This document shows, one piece after another, positions 43,447-51,746 of a DNA stretch of 64,000 nt (position 1 is the stretch's first letter; every line of letters starts with the position of its first letter). Position numbers and translations under genes: made by a program. The notes under the pieces are model-generated. The model ran no database searches. It saw only the letters and a list, made by a program, of their open reading frames with translations, and was not told the origin of the DNA. Source of the DNA: Niastella yeongjuensis (GTDB lineage: Bacteria > Bacteroidota > Bacteroidia > Chitinophagales > Chitinophagaceae). The stretch spans positions 558,001 through 622,000 of the forward strand of contig NZ_FOCZ01000001.1 of NCBI RefSeq assembly GCF_900110245.1. Reading direction: 5' to 3'.

Positions 43447-44865
43447 TTACAACATTGTGTTTGGACAAACAAAATCTGTTATCGCAAACTTTCCTGATTC
43501 TTTAAGGGCTTTGAATCCGCCTTTTATATCTATCAGGTTATCGAACCCGCGCGCTTTCAGGATGGATATGAAGATCATGGACCGGTAACCGCCGGCGCAA
43601 TGTACATACCAGGTTTTGTTTTTATCTACCTGCTGCATGCTGTCGTTGATGTAATCGAGGCTGGCATTTACCGCACACTTAATATGTTCGGCTTCATACT
43701 CACTTTGCTTACGTACATCCAATACGTTTATGTTGGCATCAGCTTCCTGAATGGCTGCCAGTTCAGTTGCTGAAATGGAAGTAATAGTATCAATTTCTTT
43801 TCCTGCTTTTTTCCAGGCATTAATACCACCTTCCAAATAACCAATGGCATAATCGTAACCAACCCTGGCCAGGCGGGTTACCACTTCTTGCTGACGGCCT
43901 TCTTCTGCTACGATCAAAATGGTTTGTTTAATATCAGGGATCAGTGCACCAACCCAGGGCGCAAAATTGCCATCGATGCCAATATTGATTGAATTGGGAA
44001 TAAATCCTTTTGCAAATGTTTGCGGGTCGCGGGTATCGAGTATAAGCGCATCGGTTTCGTTGGCGGCTGCTTCAAAAGCTTCCACGCCCAATGGATGCGT
44101 ACCTTTCTTCAATACTTCATTAATGCTTTCATACCCTTGTTTATTCAATTGCACATTCAAAGGAAAATATTGAGGAGGCGCAGTTAATCCTTCTGTAACT
44201 TCTTTTATAAATTCCTCTTTGGTCATGCTGGCACGCAACGCGTAGTTCGTTTCTTTCTGATGACCTAATGTATCGGTAGTTTCCTTACTCATGTTCTTGC
44301 CACAGGCACTACCAGCGCCATGTGCCGGATAAACCGTCAAAGTATCCGGAAGGGGCATGATCTTATTACGCAGCGAGTCGAATAATAAACCAGCCAGATC
44401 TTCCTGGGTAATGTGATTCGCTTTTTGCGCCAGATCAGGACGGCCAACATCGCCAATGAACAACGTATCACCGCTGAACAAACCAACTGCAACACCCTGT
44501 TCATCTTTCAATAGATAACAAGTGCTTTCCATAGTATGGCCAGGTGTATGCAGGGTTGTAATTGTGATGTTGCCTATATTAAAAATCTCACCATCGGTTG
44601 CAATGTGAGCCTTAAACGAAGGCGTGGCGGTAGGGCCATATACAATGGTTGCACCGGTTGCTTTTGCCAGATCGAGATGGCCCGAAACAAAATCAGCATG
44701 AAAGTGCGTTTCAAAAACATACTTTATAGTGGCACCATTTCTATTGGCTTTTTGAACATAAGGGTCTATTTCACGCAACGGATCAATCACCACTGCTTCT
44801 CCCTCACTTTCGATGTAATATGCTCCTTGTGCCAGGCAACCGGTATAAATTTGTTCTATCCTCAT
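43447..44865 (-). CDS. MBL-fold persulfide dioxygenase-like protein with two rhodanese domains
   Basis: 472 residues. The MBL domain (1-230) shows T-H54-F-H56-A-D58-F-V-S-G-H, H110 (HTPGHT), D133 and H182 (YPAHGAGSACGK), the ligand set of ETHE1-like persulfide dioxygenases, which turn glutathione or similar persulfide into sulfite. Rhodanese domain 1 (about 250-355) lacks the active Cys (VAEEGRQ in its place); domain 2 (about 365-465) keeps it: C423 in YVHCAGGYRS. Cytosolic. The reactions would give sulfite and thiosulfate, matching the TSUP exporter upstream. Confidence 0.92.
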   Translation of the reverse strand: MRIEQIYTGCLAQGAYYIESEGEAVVIDPLREIDPYVQKANRNGATIKYVFETHFHADFVSGHLDLAKATGATIVYGPTATPSFKAHIATDGEIFNIGNITITTLHTPGHTMESTCYLLKDEQGVAVGLFSGDTLFIGDVGRPDLAQKANHITQEDLAGLLFDSLRNKIMPLPDTLTVYPAHGAGSACGKNMSKETTDTLGHQKETNYALRASMTKEEFIKEVTEGLTAPPQYFPLNVQLNKQGYESINEVLKKGTHPLGVEAFEAAANETDALILDTRDPQTFAKGFIPNSINIGIDGNFAPWVGALIPDIKQTILIVAEEGRQQEVVTRLARVGYDYAIGYLEGGINAWKKAGKEIDTITSISATELAAIQEADANINVLDVRKQSEYEAEHIKCAVNASLDYINDSMQQVDKNKTWYVHCAGGYRSMIFISILKARGFDNLIDIKGGFKALKESGKFAITDFVCPNTML

Positions 44866-44918
44866 AACAATGCTGTTTAAATAATCAACGTAATATCTGT
44901 ATAATGGTTTTAATAGAA

Positions 44919-44934
44919 TATGACTTTTATCACA
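44919..44934. promoter_or_regulatory. CRP-like site 1 (upstream of the MBL-rhodanese gene)
   Basis: Minus strand TGTGA-taaaag-TCATA, 54-69 bases before the start codon. The upstream half is a perfect CRP half-site. Confidence 0.55.
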
Positions 44935-44955
44935 AAGCGTTTTAACGCTATTACT

Positions 44956-45750
44956 TTAACTAAAAAAGAACAACTCGTGCACCAATATAAATAAACCAAC
45001 TGCCAGTACAAACCACCCAAATCCTTTTTTTAACGATTGGCCGGGTATTTTATCTGAGAATGCGGTCCCTGCAAAAATCCCCAACACTGCAATAACTGTA
45101 AACAACAATAACTGCGGCCAGTTTATATTATAATGCGACAGTGTACTGAAAAACCCAAAGAAAGAACTAATGGCCATAATGGTCAGTGATGAACCCACTG
45201 CTATCTTCATAGGCAGTCTGCTGATCAACACCAGGGCCGGAATGATCAAAAAGCCACCGCCTGCGCCCAGTAAACCGGTAACTGCGCCAATCAATAATCC
45301 CTGGATCAGCAGTCCACTTTTTCGTTCTTTATTAATTCCGGGTGTTGGTGGTTTGCCGGCTGATCTTATCATAGAGGCAGCGGCAGCCAGCATTAATAAA
45401 GCAAACAATACCATCAAAAAGACGCCTTTGGTAACGGCCAGTTCTCCAATGTTGAATAAATGATCGGGGATCATGGGTAACACAAACCGCCGTACAACAA
45501 ATACCGATAACAGCGAGGGCAGGCCGAAATACATTACCACCTGAAAATCGATCAGTTTTTTATAGTAAGAGCGAACGCTGCCCACCAGGCTGCAACTGCC
45601 TACTACAAATAAGGAATATGTGGTGGCCAATACCGGATGCACATGCAACAGGTACACAAATACTGGTACGGTAAGTATTGAACCACCGCCACCTATCAAC
45701 CCTAATGACACGCCAATTAATACGGCTGCTAAATAACCGGCTATTTCCAT
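44956..45750 (-). CDS. TSUP (TauE/SafE) family sulfite/organosulfur exporter
   Basis: Inner-membrane transporter of 264 residues with about eight helices in two repeats: 'LIGVSLGLIGGGGSILTVPVFVYL' (about 11-34) and 'LIGAVTGLLGAGGGFLIIPALVLI' (about 151-174), the glycine-rich TSUP signatures. Members export sulfite, sulfoacetate or thiosulfate. As neighbour of a persulfide dioxygenase-like gene, sulfite or thiosulfate is the likely cargo. ATG at 45750. Confidence 0.93.
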   Translation of the reverse strand: MEIAGYLAAVLIGVSLGLIGGGGSILTVPVFVYLLHVHPVLATTYSLFVVGSCSLVGSVRSYYKKLIDFQVVMYFGLPSLLSVFVVRRFVLPMIPDHLFNIGELAVTKGVFLMVLFALLMLAAAASMIRSAGKPPTPGINKERKSGLLIQGLLIGAVTGLLGAGGGFLIIPALVLISRLPMKIAVGSSLTIMAISSFFGFFSTLSHYNINWPQLLLFTVIAVLGIFAGTAFSDKIPGQSLKKGFGWFVLAVGLFILVHELFFFS

Positions 45751-45842
45751 TTAAATAAATAATTCGGTAAAACAACAATAGACAGGTTTTAACATGATCA
45801 TGCAATCATTGGGTGAAGATGCGGCAAATTAAAAGCATGATA

Positions 45843-45858
45843 GGTGACGAAGGTCACA
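45843..45858. promoter_or_regulatory. CRP-like site 2 (upstream of the TSUP gene)
   Basis: GGTGA-cgaagg-TCACA, nearly a perfect match to the TGTGA-N6-TCACA consensus, 93-108 bases before the TSUP ATG. Confidence 0.6.
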
Positions 45859-45982
45859 ATAAGGTTGCTGGCCATCAAATATGTTTTTGTTGTATAAAGA
45901 AAGCTTCTTACAAAAACAGTTCTATTAAAAATGTTTTCTAATGAATCAAGACAAACGTTCGATGCTCTTTAAGTTATTCGAA

Positions 45983-46615
45983 TTACAATTGAATAATTTC
46001 AATAGCGTTCCGATTGAGCTTTACCTTGCCAAATTGTTCCATTTTTTTAAGCAGGCGTGAAATAACTTCCCGGGAAGAATTGAGTTCATTGGCAATTTCC
46101 TGGTGATTGAGCGGAATGAGATTAGTACCCAGGGTCTCCTGGTGTTTTTTCAGGTAGAATTCCAGGCGCTCGTCCATGCCGCGAAAGGCAATATGGTCGA
46201 TGGTGCTTAGTAATTCTTCAAAGCGGGAACGATAAGTAGTGATCACGAATTGACTCCAGCTTTTATATTTCCCCATCCATTCTTCCATATACTCCAATGG
46301 TATGGCAATAATTTCTGTATCCTTTGCCGCTTTTGCCATTATGGCGCTTTTTTTATGCTCCGCAGCACACACCATAGATAATGCGCATGCCTGGCCTGGT
46401 TGCAGGTAGTACATGAAGAACTCATTGCCATCATCATCCTCCCGGTAAATTTTCACCAGTCCGTTCAGGATCAGCATGGTTGACCGGAAATACTGGCCGG
46501 TACGCATCAATTGCTCATCTGTTTTGAAAAAACGGATCTCCCCCTGCTCCTGTATTTCAAGTTGCAATTCTTTTTCAAAAGCTGGAAACGCGAGCGGTAT
46601 TGTGCTTAATTCCAT
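45983..46615 (-). CDS. Crp/Fnr-family regulator with two cysteines
   Basis: Transcription factor of 210 residues. The cNMP-binding-like barrel (about 15-115) contains the only two Cys of the protein, C77 and C83 in GQACALSMVCAAEH. A dimer helix (120-140) and a winged helix follow; the recognition helix 'SSREVISRLLKKMEQ' keeps R182, E183 and R187, the equivalents of CRP R180, E181 and R185 that read TGTGA. There is no [4Fe-4S] Cys set of Fnr. Upstream of the sulfur genes on the same strand, with CRP-like sites before three of them. Likely their sensor-activator; ligand unknown. Confidence 0.9.
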   Translation of the reverse strand: MELSTIPLAFPAFEKELQLEIQEQGEIRFFKTDEQLMRTGQYFRSTMLILNGLVKIYREDDDGNEFFMYYLQPGQACALSMVCAAEHKKSAIMAKAAKDTEIIAIPLEYMEEWMGKYKSWSQFVITTYRSRFEELLSTIDHIAFRGMDERLEFYLKKHQETLGTNLIPLNHQEIANELNSSREVISRLLKKMEQFGKVKLNRNAIEIIQL

Positions 46616-46677
46616 ATTGGGAATGTGATGTGTAAAAAAACAAAGTTGATAAATAATATTTAAATAAAGGCATCCCT

Positions 46678-46685
46678 TATTTTTG
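46678..46685 (+). promoter_or_regulatory. -7 element before rnhB
   Basis: TATTTTTG lies 16 bases before the TTG start, which supports that start. No TTG box at the standard distance. Confidence 0.4.
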
Positions 46686-46701
46686 GGCTCAAATAAAAAA
46701 C

Positions 46702-47301
46702 TTGCTCAAACTTTTCTACCAAACTGAACTTGTTGAAGCCGGCTGCGATGAAGCAGGTCGCGGCTGTTTGGCAGGACCGGTATTTGCCGCTGCGGTTATT
46801 TTACCGGAGGGTTTTTACCACGAAAAGCTGAACGACAGCAAGCAGGTGAATGAAGAAGACCGGTATGAATTGAGGAGTTTTATTGAAAAACATGCCATCA
46901 GTTACCAGGTAGCCAGTGTAGATCATGAGGAAATTGACCGTATTAATATCCTAAACGCCTCCTTTAAGGCTATGCACCTGGCCATTGAAAAGTTAAAGAC
47001 CAAAGCGAAATTTCTCATCATCGACGGCAACAGGTTCACTAAATACAAACGCACTCCCCACCAGTGTATTATAAAAGGCGATTCGGAATACGCCTCCATT
47101 GCGGCAGCCAGTATTCTCGCCAAAACTTACCGTGACGATTTTATGCGTAACCTGCATCCCGATTTTCCGCAGTATAAATGGATCACCAATAAAGGCTATG
47201 GCACGGCTGAACACCGAAAAGCCATTGAAGAGTTTGGGCTTACCCCTTATCACCGCCGCTCCTTCTCGTTAACCAGCAATCAGCTTGAGCTGGATATGTA
47301 A
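46702..47301 (+). CDS. rnhB: Ribonuclease HII
   Basis: Removes ribonucleotides from RNA-DNA hybrids. 199 residues, the usual length. The active-site 'GCDEAGRGCLAGPV' (Asp-Glu pair at 16-17) is near the N terminus, followed by 'IIDGNR' and 'GDSEYASIAAASILAKTYRD' with the remaining acidic ligands. The start must be TTG at 46702: no ATG occurs in frame before the essential D-E pair. A -7 promoter element sits just upstream. Confidence 0.95.
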   Translation: MLKLFYQTELVEAGCDEAGRGCLAGPVFAAAVILPEGFYHEKLNDSKQVNEEDRYELRSFIEKHAISYQVASVDHEEIDRINILNASFKAMHLAIEKLKTKAKFLIIDGNRFTKYKRTPHQCIIKGDSEYASIAAASILAKTYRDDFMRNLHPDFPQYKWITNKGYGTAEHRKAIEEFGLTPYHRRSFSLTSNQLELDM

Positions 47302-47479
47302 CCTCATTTTCCCGGTTATTTAAACTTTACTGATTGTCGTCAGTCTATTTTTTATCCGTAAAAAATAAGGCGTCACCGGCATGAACAAAAAGGCTCCCCA
47401 TGACGTTTTGCTTATGACCTTCGCGCTTTTGTATATAGCAGTTTTGAACAGTTAACAGATGATTTTAAGTTGTAATGAT

Positions 47480-47520
47480 ATTAATCCCGTCTCCCGACCA
47501 GTCGGGAAGACGGGATTAAT
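47480..47520. terminator. Long stem between convergent genes
   Basis: Arms attaatcccgtct-cccgac (47480-47498) and gtcggg-a-agacgggattaat (47501-47520) give 19 pairs with one bulge and a two-base loop (steric opening needed). No long T run; likely serves both rnhB and the GNAT gene. Confidence 0.6.
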
Positions 47521-47523
47521 AAT

Positions 47524-48126
47524 TTATATCATTTCCGGGAAAAAGTTCATCTTCCGTTCTTCCCATTCACTTCTGATGATGCTGAAATAAATGGTATCGC
47601 GTCGGCGGTTATCATGCATGAGCATATGGCTGCGTAAAATCCCTTCTGGCTTCATGCCCACTTTCAGCAGGGCTGCTTTGGCTCGTTCGTTCAGGTTATC
47701 GGTTTTTACTTCTACCCGCTCCATTTTCATAACCTCAAAGGCAAATGACAACAGGGCGAACTTCGCCTGGCGGTTCACACCCGTTCCTATAAACGAAGTA
47801 CCCAGCCAGGTGCTTCCTATTTCAAGTCGCTTGTCGTACAATGAAATACTCAGGTAACTGGTGCTGCCCACAATTTCGTTGGAATGTTTGTCAATAACGG
47901 TGAACGGCATTCTAAGGCCTGCTTCCCTCTCATTAAATAATTTTTGCATCCAGGCTGATAACTCCTGTTCATTACTGAGGTCCTGTGGAAAATAACGCCA
48001 GATCTCCTTGTCTTTGGCAAGGGGCAAAAATGCCTCATAATCGGCAGGCGTCATTAATCGCAATAATACCCGGGGTGTTTCCAGCGTAAAATGATCAGGG
48101 AAGAATTTTTGATAGTCTGTACTCAT
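47524..48126 (-). CDS. GNAT N-acetyltransferase, RimJ/RimL-like
   Basis: 200 residues from the ATG at 48126 (a TTG at 48141 adds five). The family start 'FTLETPRVLLRLMTPADYEAFLPLA' and 'WLGTSFIGTGVNRQAKFALL' (acetyl-CoA loop Q/R-x2-G-x-G/A type, here FIGTGVNRQ) followed by 'VKTDNLNERAKAALLKVGMKPEG' are typical of RimJ/RimL-like acetyltransferases acting on protein or small-molecule amines. Substrate unknown. Confidence 0.88.
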   Translation of the reverse strand: MSTDYQKFFPDHFTLETPRVLLRLMTPADYEAFLPLAKDKEIWRYFPQDLSNEQELSAWMQKLFNEREAGLRMPFTVIDKHSNEIVGSTSYLSISLYDKRLEIGSTWLGTSFIGTGVNRQAKFALLSFAFEVMKMERVEVKTDNLNERAKAALLKVGMKPEGILRSHMLMHDNRRRDTIYFSIIRSEWEERKMNFFPEMI

Positions 48127-48159
48127 ACTATTTATAGGCAATTTTTATATGGTTCCATT

Positions 48160-48777
48160 TCACACCTCCTGACTTTCCCATTCGCCTGCTCCCTGGCGGA
48201 TCAATACCGGTTCATCGCCGGTACAATCGATAACGGTGGAAGGGACCATGCCGCCAATACCGCCATCAGCCACCACATCAACCAGCTTTTCAAAATTATC
48301 GTGCATGAGCTCGGGATCGGTATACTCTTCCACCATGGTACCAGGTAAGGTCGTACTCAGGATCGGATGCCCCAGTTCTTTTACAATAGTGCGGGCAATC
48401 AGGTTATCGGGAATGCGTAGCCCGATGGTATTCTTTTTGCTTTGCAGGATCTTGGGAACTTCCTTACTGGCAGGTAAAATAAAAGTATATGGACCCGGCA
48501 GGTAATGCTTCAACAAGCGATACATGGGGGTGCTGATGCTTTTTGTATACCGGCTCAAATCGCTGAGATCGTAACACACAAACGAAAGCTGCGCTTTTTG
48601 CGGGTCGATATTTTTGATGCGACAAATGCGATCGATAGCTTTGTGCTGAAAAATATCACAGCCCAAACCATAGATCGTGTCGGTTGGATATATAATTATT
48701 CCGCCTTCCGACAAAACTTTCACGATAGTGGAAATGTTACGCGGTTGGGGATTTTCTGGATGAAGATGTAACAACAT
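48160..48777 (-). CDS. Sua5/YciO/YrdC-family protein
   Basis: 205 residues. 'GGIIIYPTDTIYGLGCDIFQHKAIDRICRIKN' is the family signature with the K/R-rich nucleotide site; 'PGPYTFILPAS' and 'KNTIGLRIPD' follow. The domain makes threonylcarbamoyl-AMP for tRNA t6A. Because 'SPSTVIDC' (here VPSTVIDC) is kept but no C-terminal Sua5 domain exists, it could be either the essential TsaC function or the less defined YciO paralog; string similarity to YciO ('PQKAQLSFVCYDLSDLSRY') makes YciO slightly more likely. Confidence 0.88.
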   Translation of the reverse strand: MLLHLHPENPQPRNISTIVKVLSEGGIIIYPTDTIYGLGCDIFQHKAIDRICRIKNIDPQKAQLSFVCYDLSDLSRYTKSISTPMYRLLKHYLPGPYTFILPASKEVPKILQSKKNTIGLRIPDNLIARTIVKELGHPILSTTLPGTMVEEYTDPELMHDNFEKLVDVVADGGIGGMVPSTVIDCTGDEPVLIRQGAGEWESQEV

Positions 48778-48943
48778 AACGGCAAATTATACTTTTTAAC
48801 TAAAGTCTCATAACCTTACAGGCAATTTATGCGCCCTGTTTAAACATGTGATTATTTATATAAATGTTAAAGCCGTACATGTTTTCAGCACCACTTCATG
48901 CGCCGAAAATGAATTTAATATTAAATTTGAGCAAACTAATTTC

Positions 48944-49834
48944 ATGCAACTACAACCTGTTGACCGCGTTGACCACATCGGCGCAGAAGACTTTCAGCAG
49001 CGTTACTATCTGCCATTGAAACCAGTTGTTATTACCAAAATGGCCAAAGACTGGCCAGCCTTAACCAAATGGAACTGGGATTATTTTAAAGAAATAGTAG
49101 GTAGTAAAAGAGTTGGGCTGTACAACAACATTAAGAGTGACGCTTTCACCCCCATCAACACAGCTGACGATTACAAAACTTTTGGTGAGTACGTCGACAT
49201 GGTGAGTAAGGGGCCGGCCGCCTGGCGTATTTTTCTCTTCAATATTTTTGATCATGCACCACAGCTAACGGAAGATTTTACCTGGCCTGATCATTTAATG
49301 AAGGGATTCGTTAAAAAATACCCCATGTTATTTGTTGGCGGTGCCACCAGCATTACGCACATGCATTTCGACATCGACATGTCGCACATTCTGCACACCC
49401 AGTTTACCGGCCGCAAGCGGGTGCTGTTATTCCCCTTCGAAGAGCAACATAAGCTTTACCGCAAGCCTTTTGAGGTTTTGAGCCTGGCCGATTTTTCGAA
49501 CTATTACAAAAACGGCAATCCCGACTATACTCAGTTTCCTGCCCTGAAGCTGGCCAAAGGGTATGAGGTGATCCTGAACCACGGCGATACCCTGTTCATG
49601 CCTGCTGGTTACTGGCATCACATGGAATACCTTGACAGTGGTTTTGCAATGAGTTTGAGGGCTTTACAAGCTTCAATCAGTGGCAAGCTGAGAGGCGCCT
49701 GGAATTTGATCGGGATGCGTAATATCGATACATTGATGAAGAGAACGGCTCCCAAATGGTGGTATGCGTATAAAAAAACCAGCCTGTTGAAGGCAGCAGA
49801 AAAGGAATTGGAAGCCTCTGATGTGAGATACTAA
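48944..49834 (+). CDS. Cupin_8/JmjC-like 2-oxoglutarate oxygenase
   Basis: 296 residues from the ATG at 48944; the frame continues 32 residues upstream without family similarity. The jelly-roll has the iron triad: H141-x-D143 in THMHFDID, and H225 in AGYWHHMEY. 'KPVVITKMAKDWPA' is the usual N-terminal part of cupin_8 hydroxylases related to FIH and JMJD5/6. Likely a Fe(II)/2-oxoglutarate hydroxylase of a protein or small molecule; substrate unknown. Monocistronic. Confidence 0.85.
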   Translation: MQLQPVDRVDHIGAEDFQQRYYLPLKPVVITKMAKDWPALTKWNWDYFKEIVGSKRVGLYNNIKSDAFTPINTADDYKTFGEYVDMVSKGPAAWRIFLFNIFDHAPQLTEDFTWPDHLMKGFVKKYPMLFVGGATSITHMHFDIDMSHILHTQFTGRKRVLLFPFEEQHKLYRKPFEVLSLADFSNYYKNGNPDYTQFPALKLAKGYEVILNHGDTLFMPAGYWHHMEYLDSGFAMSLRALQASISGKLRGAWNLIGMRNIDTLMKRTAPKWWYAYKKTSLLKAAEKELEASDVRY

Positions 49835-50585
49835 TATGCCCGATATTTTAAGTGTGATTTGATCCAACTTAAGAAAATAAGCTGGCTGACCAGACATTAA
49901 AAAATTTTAAGAAAAATATTGATTTTATAGAAAACAGTCTTTATTTTTACCGGGCTATGTGCTGAATTAATATTCTCACCGGCAACGCCCACTAAGTACT
50001 AATCCAATCTCCCGATTTCCAACCACTCCAATTTCCATTTAATAAATAGAACTATTTTAAGTACGAATATTAACCTGTTCGTGCCATATATTGTCCGCCA
50101 CCCTTTTTAATTATCTCTGTTTACCTGATCACGTGTTGCTGACCATTTGTGAATTAGAAACTGCAAAAAAGATTGTACCAGTAACTGAAACTAACTGCTC
50201 TTACTCCGTATAAGCAGCCAGCTTTAATTTACTAAACCGTAGAAGGGGGTTAATCCCTGACATGCAAACAGCATTTAAGCCTGCATGTACCGATATATCA
50301 CCTTCTTATTTATATACACCCATTCTGTCCATCATCCATTGAACCCCACTATCATTAAATTTATTGTATCACAACATATTGCTTAACTTCTTTCTTTTTG
50401 TGGTTTCAGAGGTAAGCACAGGCCGGCGATATCCATCGCTGGCTCCATTTTTTTATATACTTATGCTAACTACCACCACTGGTACAGGTTAGAAATAAAA
50501 AATCCCCGATGCCGGCCTGGCCGAAATCGGGGAGCTTAAAAGATATGCGTATCTGTTATATTATCGGAATGTGCGCTTTTGACGC
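49835..50585. other. 750-base gene-free region
   Basis: A/T-rich, without a coding frame or repeat that I can support, apart from the korB terminator at its right end. Confidence 0.65.
50495..50533 (-). terminator. korB terminator
   Basis: Arms tccccgat (50503-50510) and atcgggga (50526-50533) with an inner ggcc pair, followed on the minus strand by T7. Confidence 0.85.
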
Positions 50586-51611
50586 TTACGCAATAGTCCA
50601 GGTTTCTCTACCTCTTAATAATTTGTCGAGGCTGGCGGGACCTTTTGCCATTACTTCATCCAACTGCATTTGCATTACATCTTCATAACAGGGGCGATCA
50701 GCTTCGTAAAACACGCCAAACGGACGAGGCAAATGACCTTCTATACGAGGATCATCGAACATGCGTACCAGTATCTGCGCCTTATAGAAATCCCTTTCAT
50801 CATGCACCCACAGGTCATCGGCAGAAGCGCCTTCGTTCAGGTCAACAATTACCGGTTTAAAACCATCCAGCTTAATACCCTTGTTACATTGCGCACCAAA
50901 GATCAACGGTTTGCCCTGCTCCAGGAATAAGGTGTTATCGAGTTTGGTAGATTTTTCTGTGAACTGTTCAAAAGCGCCATCATTAAAGATGTTACAGTTT
51001 TGATAGATCTCGAGGAAGGAAGCCCCTTTGTGTTTATGACTTCTAATCAATAACTCCTGCAGGTGTTTAGGATCACGGTCCATTGAACGCGCAATAAACG
51101 TAGCATCGGCGCCCATGGCCAGTGCCAGTGGGTTGAACGGATGATCGATACTGCCAAATGGCGTTGACTTGGTCACCTTATTCTTTTCCGATGTGGGTGA
51201 ATACTGACCTTTGGTTAACCCGTAGATCTGATTATTGAACAGCATCACATTCACATCAAAATTGCGGCGCAGCAAGTGGATGGTGTGGTTACCACCAATA
51301 CTTAAGCCATCCCCATCACCGGTAACGATCCAGACGCTTAATTCCGGACGTGCAGCTTTCAATCCGCTGGCAATGGCTGTAGCCCGGCCATGGATCGAGT
51401 GCATACCATACGTGTTCATATAATAAGGGAAGCGGCTGCTGCAGCCGATACCAGAAATAATTACAATGTTTTCTTTGGGAAGTCCCAGACCCGGCATAAT
51501 CTTCTGCACTTGCGCCAAAATGGAGTAGTCTCCACATCCAGGGCACCACCGTACTTCCTGGTCGGTGGCAAAATCTTTCGGCGTTAGAGCGGGTATTGTA
51601 GTTTCACTCAT
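50586..51611 (-). CDS. korB: 2-oxoacid:ferredoxin oxidoreductase, beta subunit
   Basis: Thiamine-diphosphate subunit of the enzyme that oxidises 2-oxoglutarate (or another 2-oxoacid) to the acyl-CoA with ferredoxin as acceptor. 341 residues. C23-P-G-C26-G and GIGCSSR provide the [4Fe-4S] cysteines; 'IVTGDGDGLSIGGNH' is the ThDP-Mg motif (GDG...N). The alpha subunit gene, usually next to korB, is not adjacent: upstream is a divergent peptidase gene and downstream a gap of 750 bases. Own promoter and terminator, so it is made from a monocistronic transcript. Confidence 0.93.
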   Translation of the reverse strand: MSETTIPALTPKDFATDQEVRWCPGCGDYSILAQVQKIMPGLGLPKENIVIISGIGCSSRFPYYMNTYGMHSIHGRATAIASGLKAARPELSVWIVTGDGDGLSIGGNHTIHLLRRNFDVNVMLFNNQIYGLTKGQYSPTSEKNKVTKSTPFGSIDHPFNPLALAMGADATFIARSMDRDPKHLQELLIRSHKHKGASFLEIYQNCNIFNDGAFEQFTEKSTKLDNTLFLEQGKPLIFGAQCNKGIKLDGFKPVIVDLNEGASADDLWVHDERDFYKAQILVRMFDDPRIEGHLPRPFGVFYEADRPCYEDVMQMQLDEVMAKGPASLDKLLRGRETWTIA

Positions 51612-51627
51612 AGATATATAATTAGCA

Positions 51628-51659
51628 CAAAATTATCGCAATTAAGCGAAAATGAACAA
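51628..51659 (-). promoter_or_regulatory. korB promoter
   Basis: Minus strand TTG (51659-51657), 21 bases, TAATTTTG (51635-51628), 16 bases before the ATG. Confidence 0.6.
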
Positions 51660-51746
51660 CCCTTATTCATCGCTCAAATTGTTAATATATAAGCGGTAGC
51701 GCCAAATATTCATGAATTCATACATTCAGTTACAAAACTCCTTATC

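Noticed and set aside
48848-48943. 32-residue N-terminal extension of the JmjC-like protein
   Set aside because: The segment does not resemble the family and there is an ATG at 48944 at the expected domain start.
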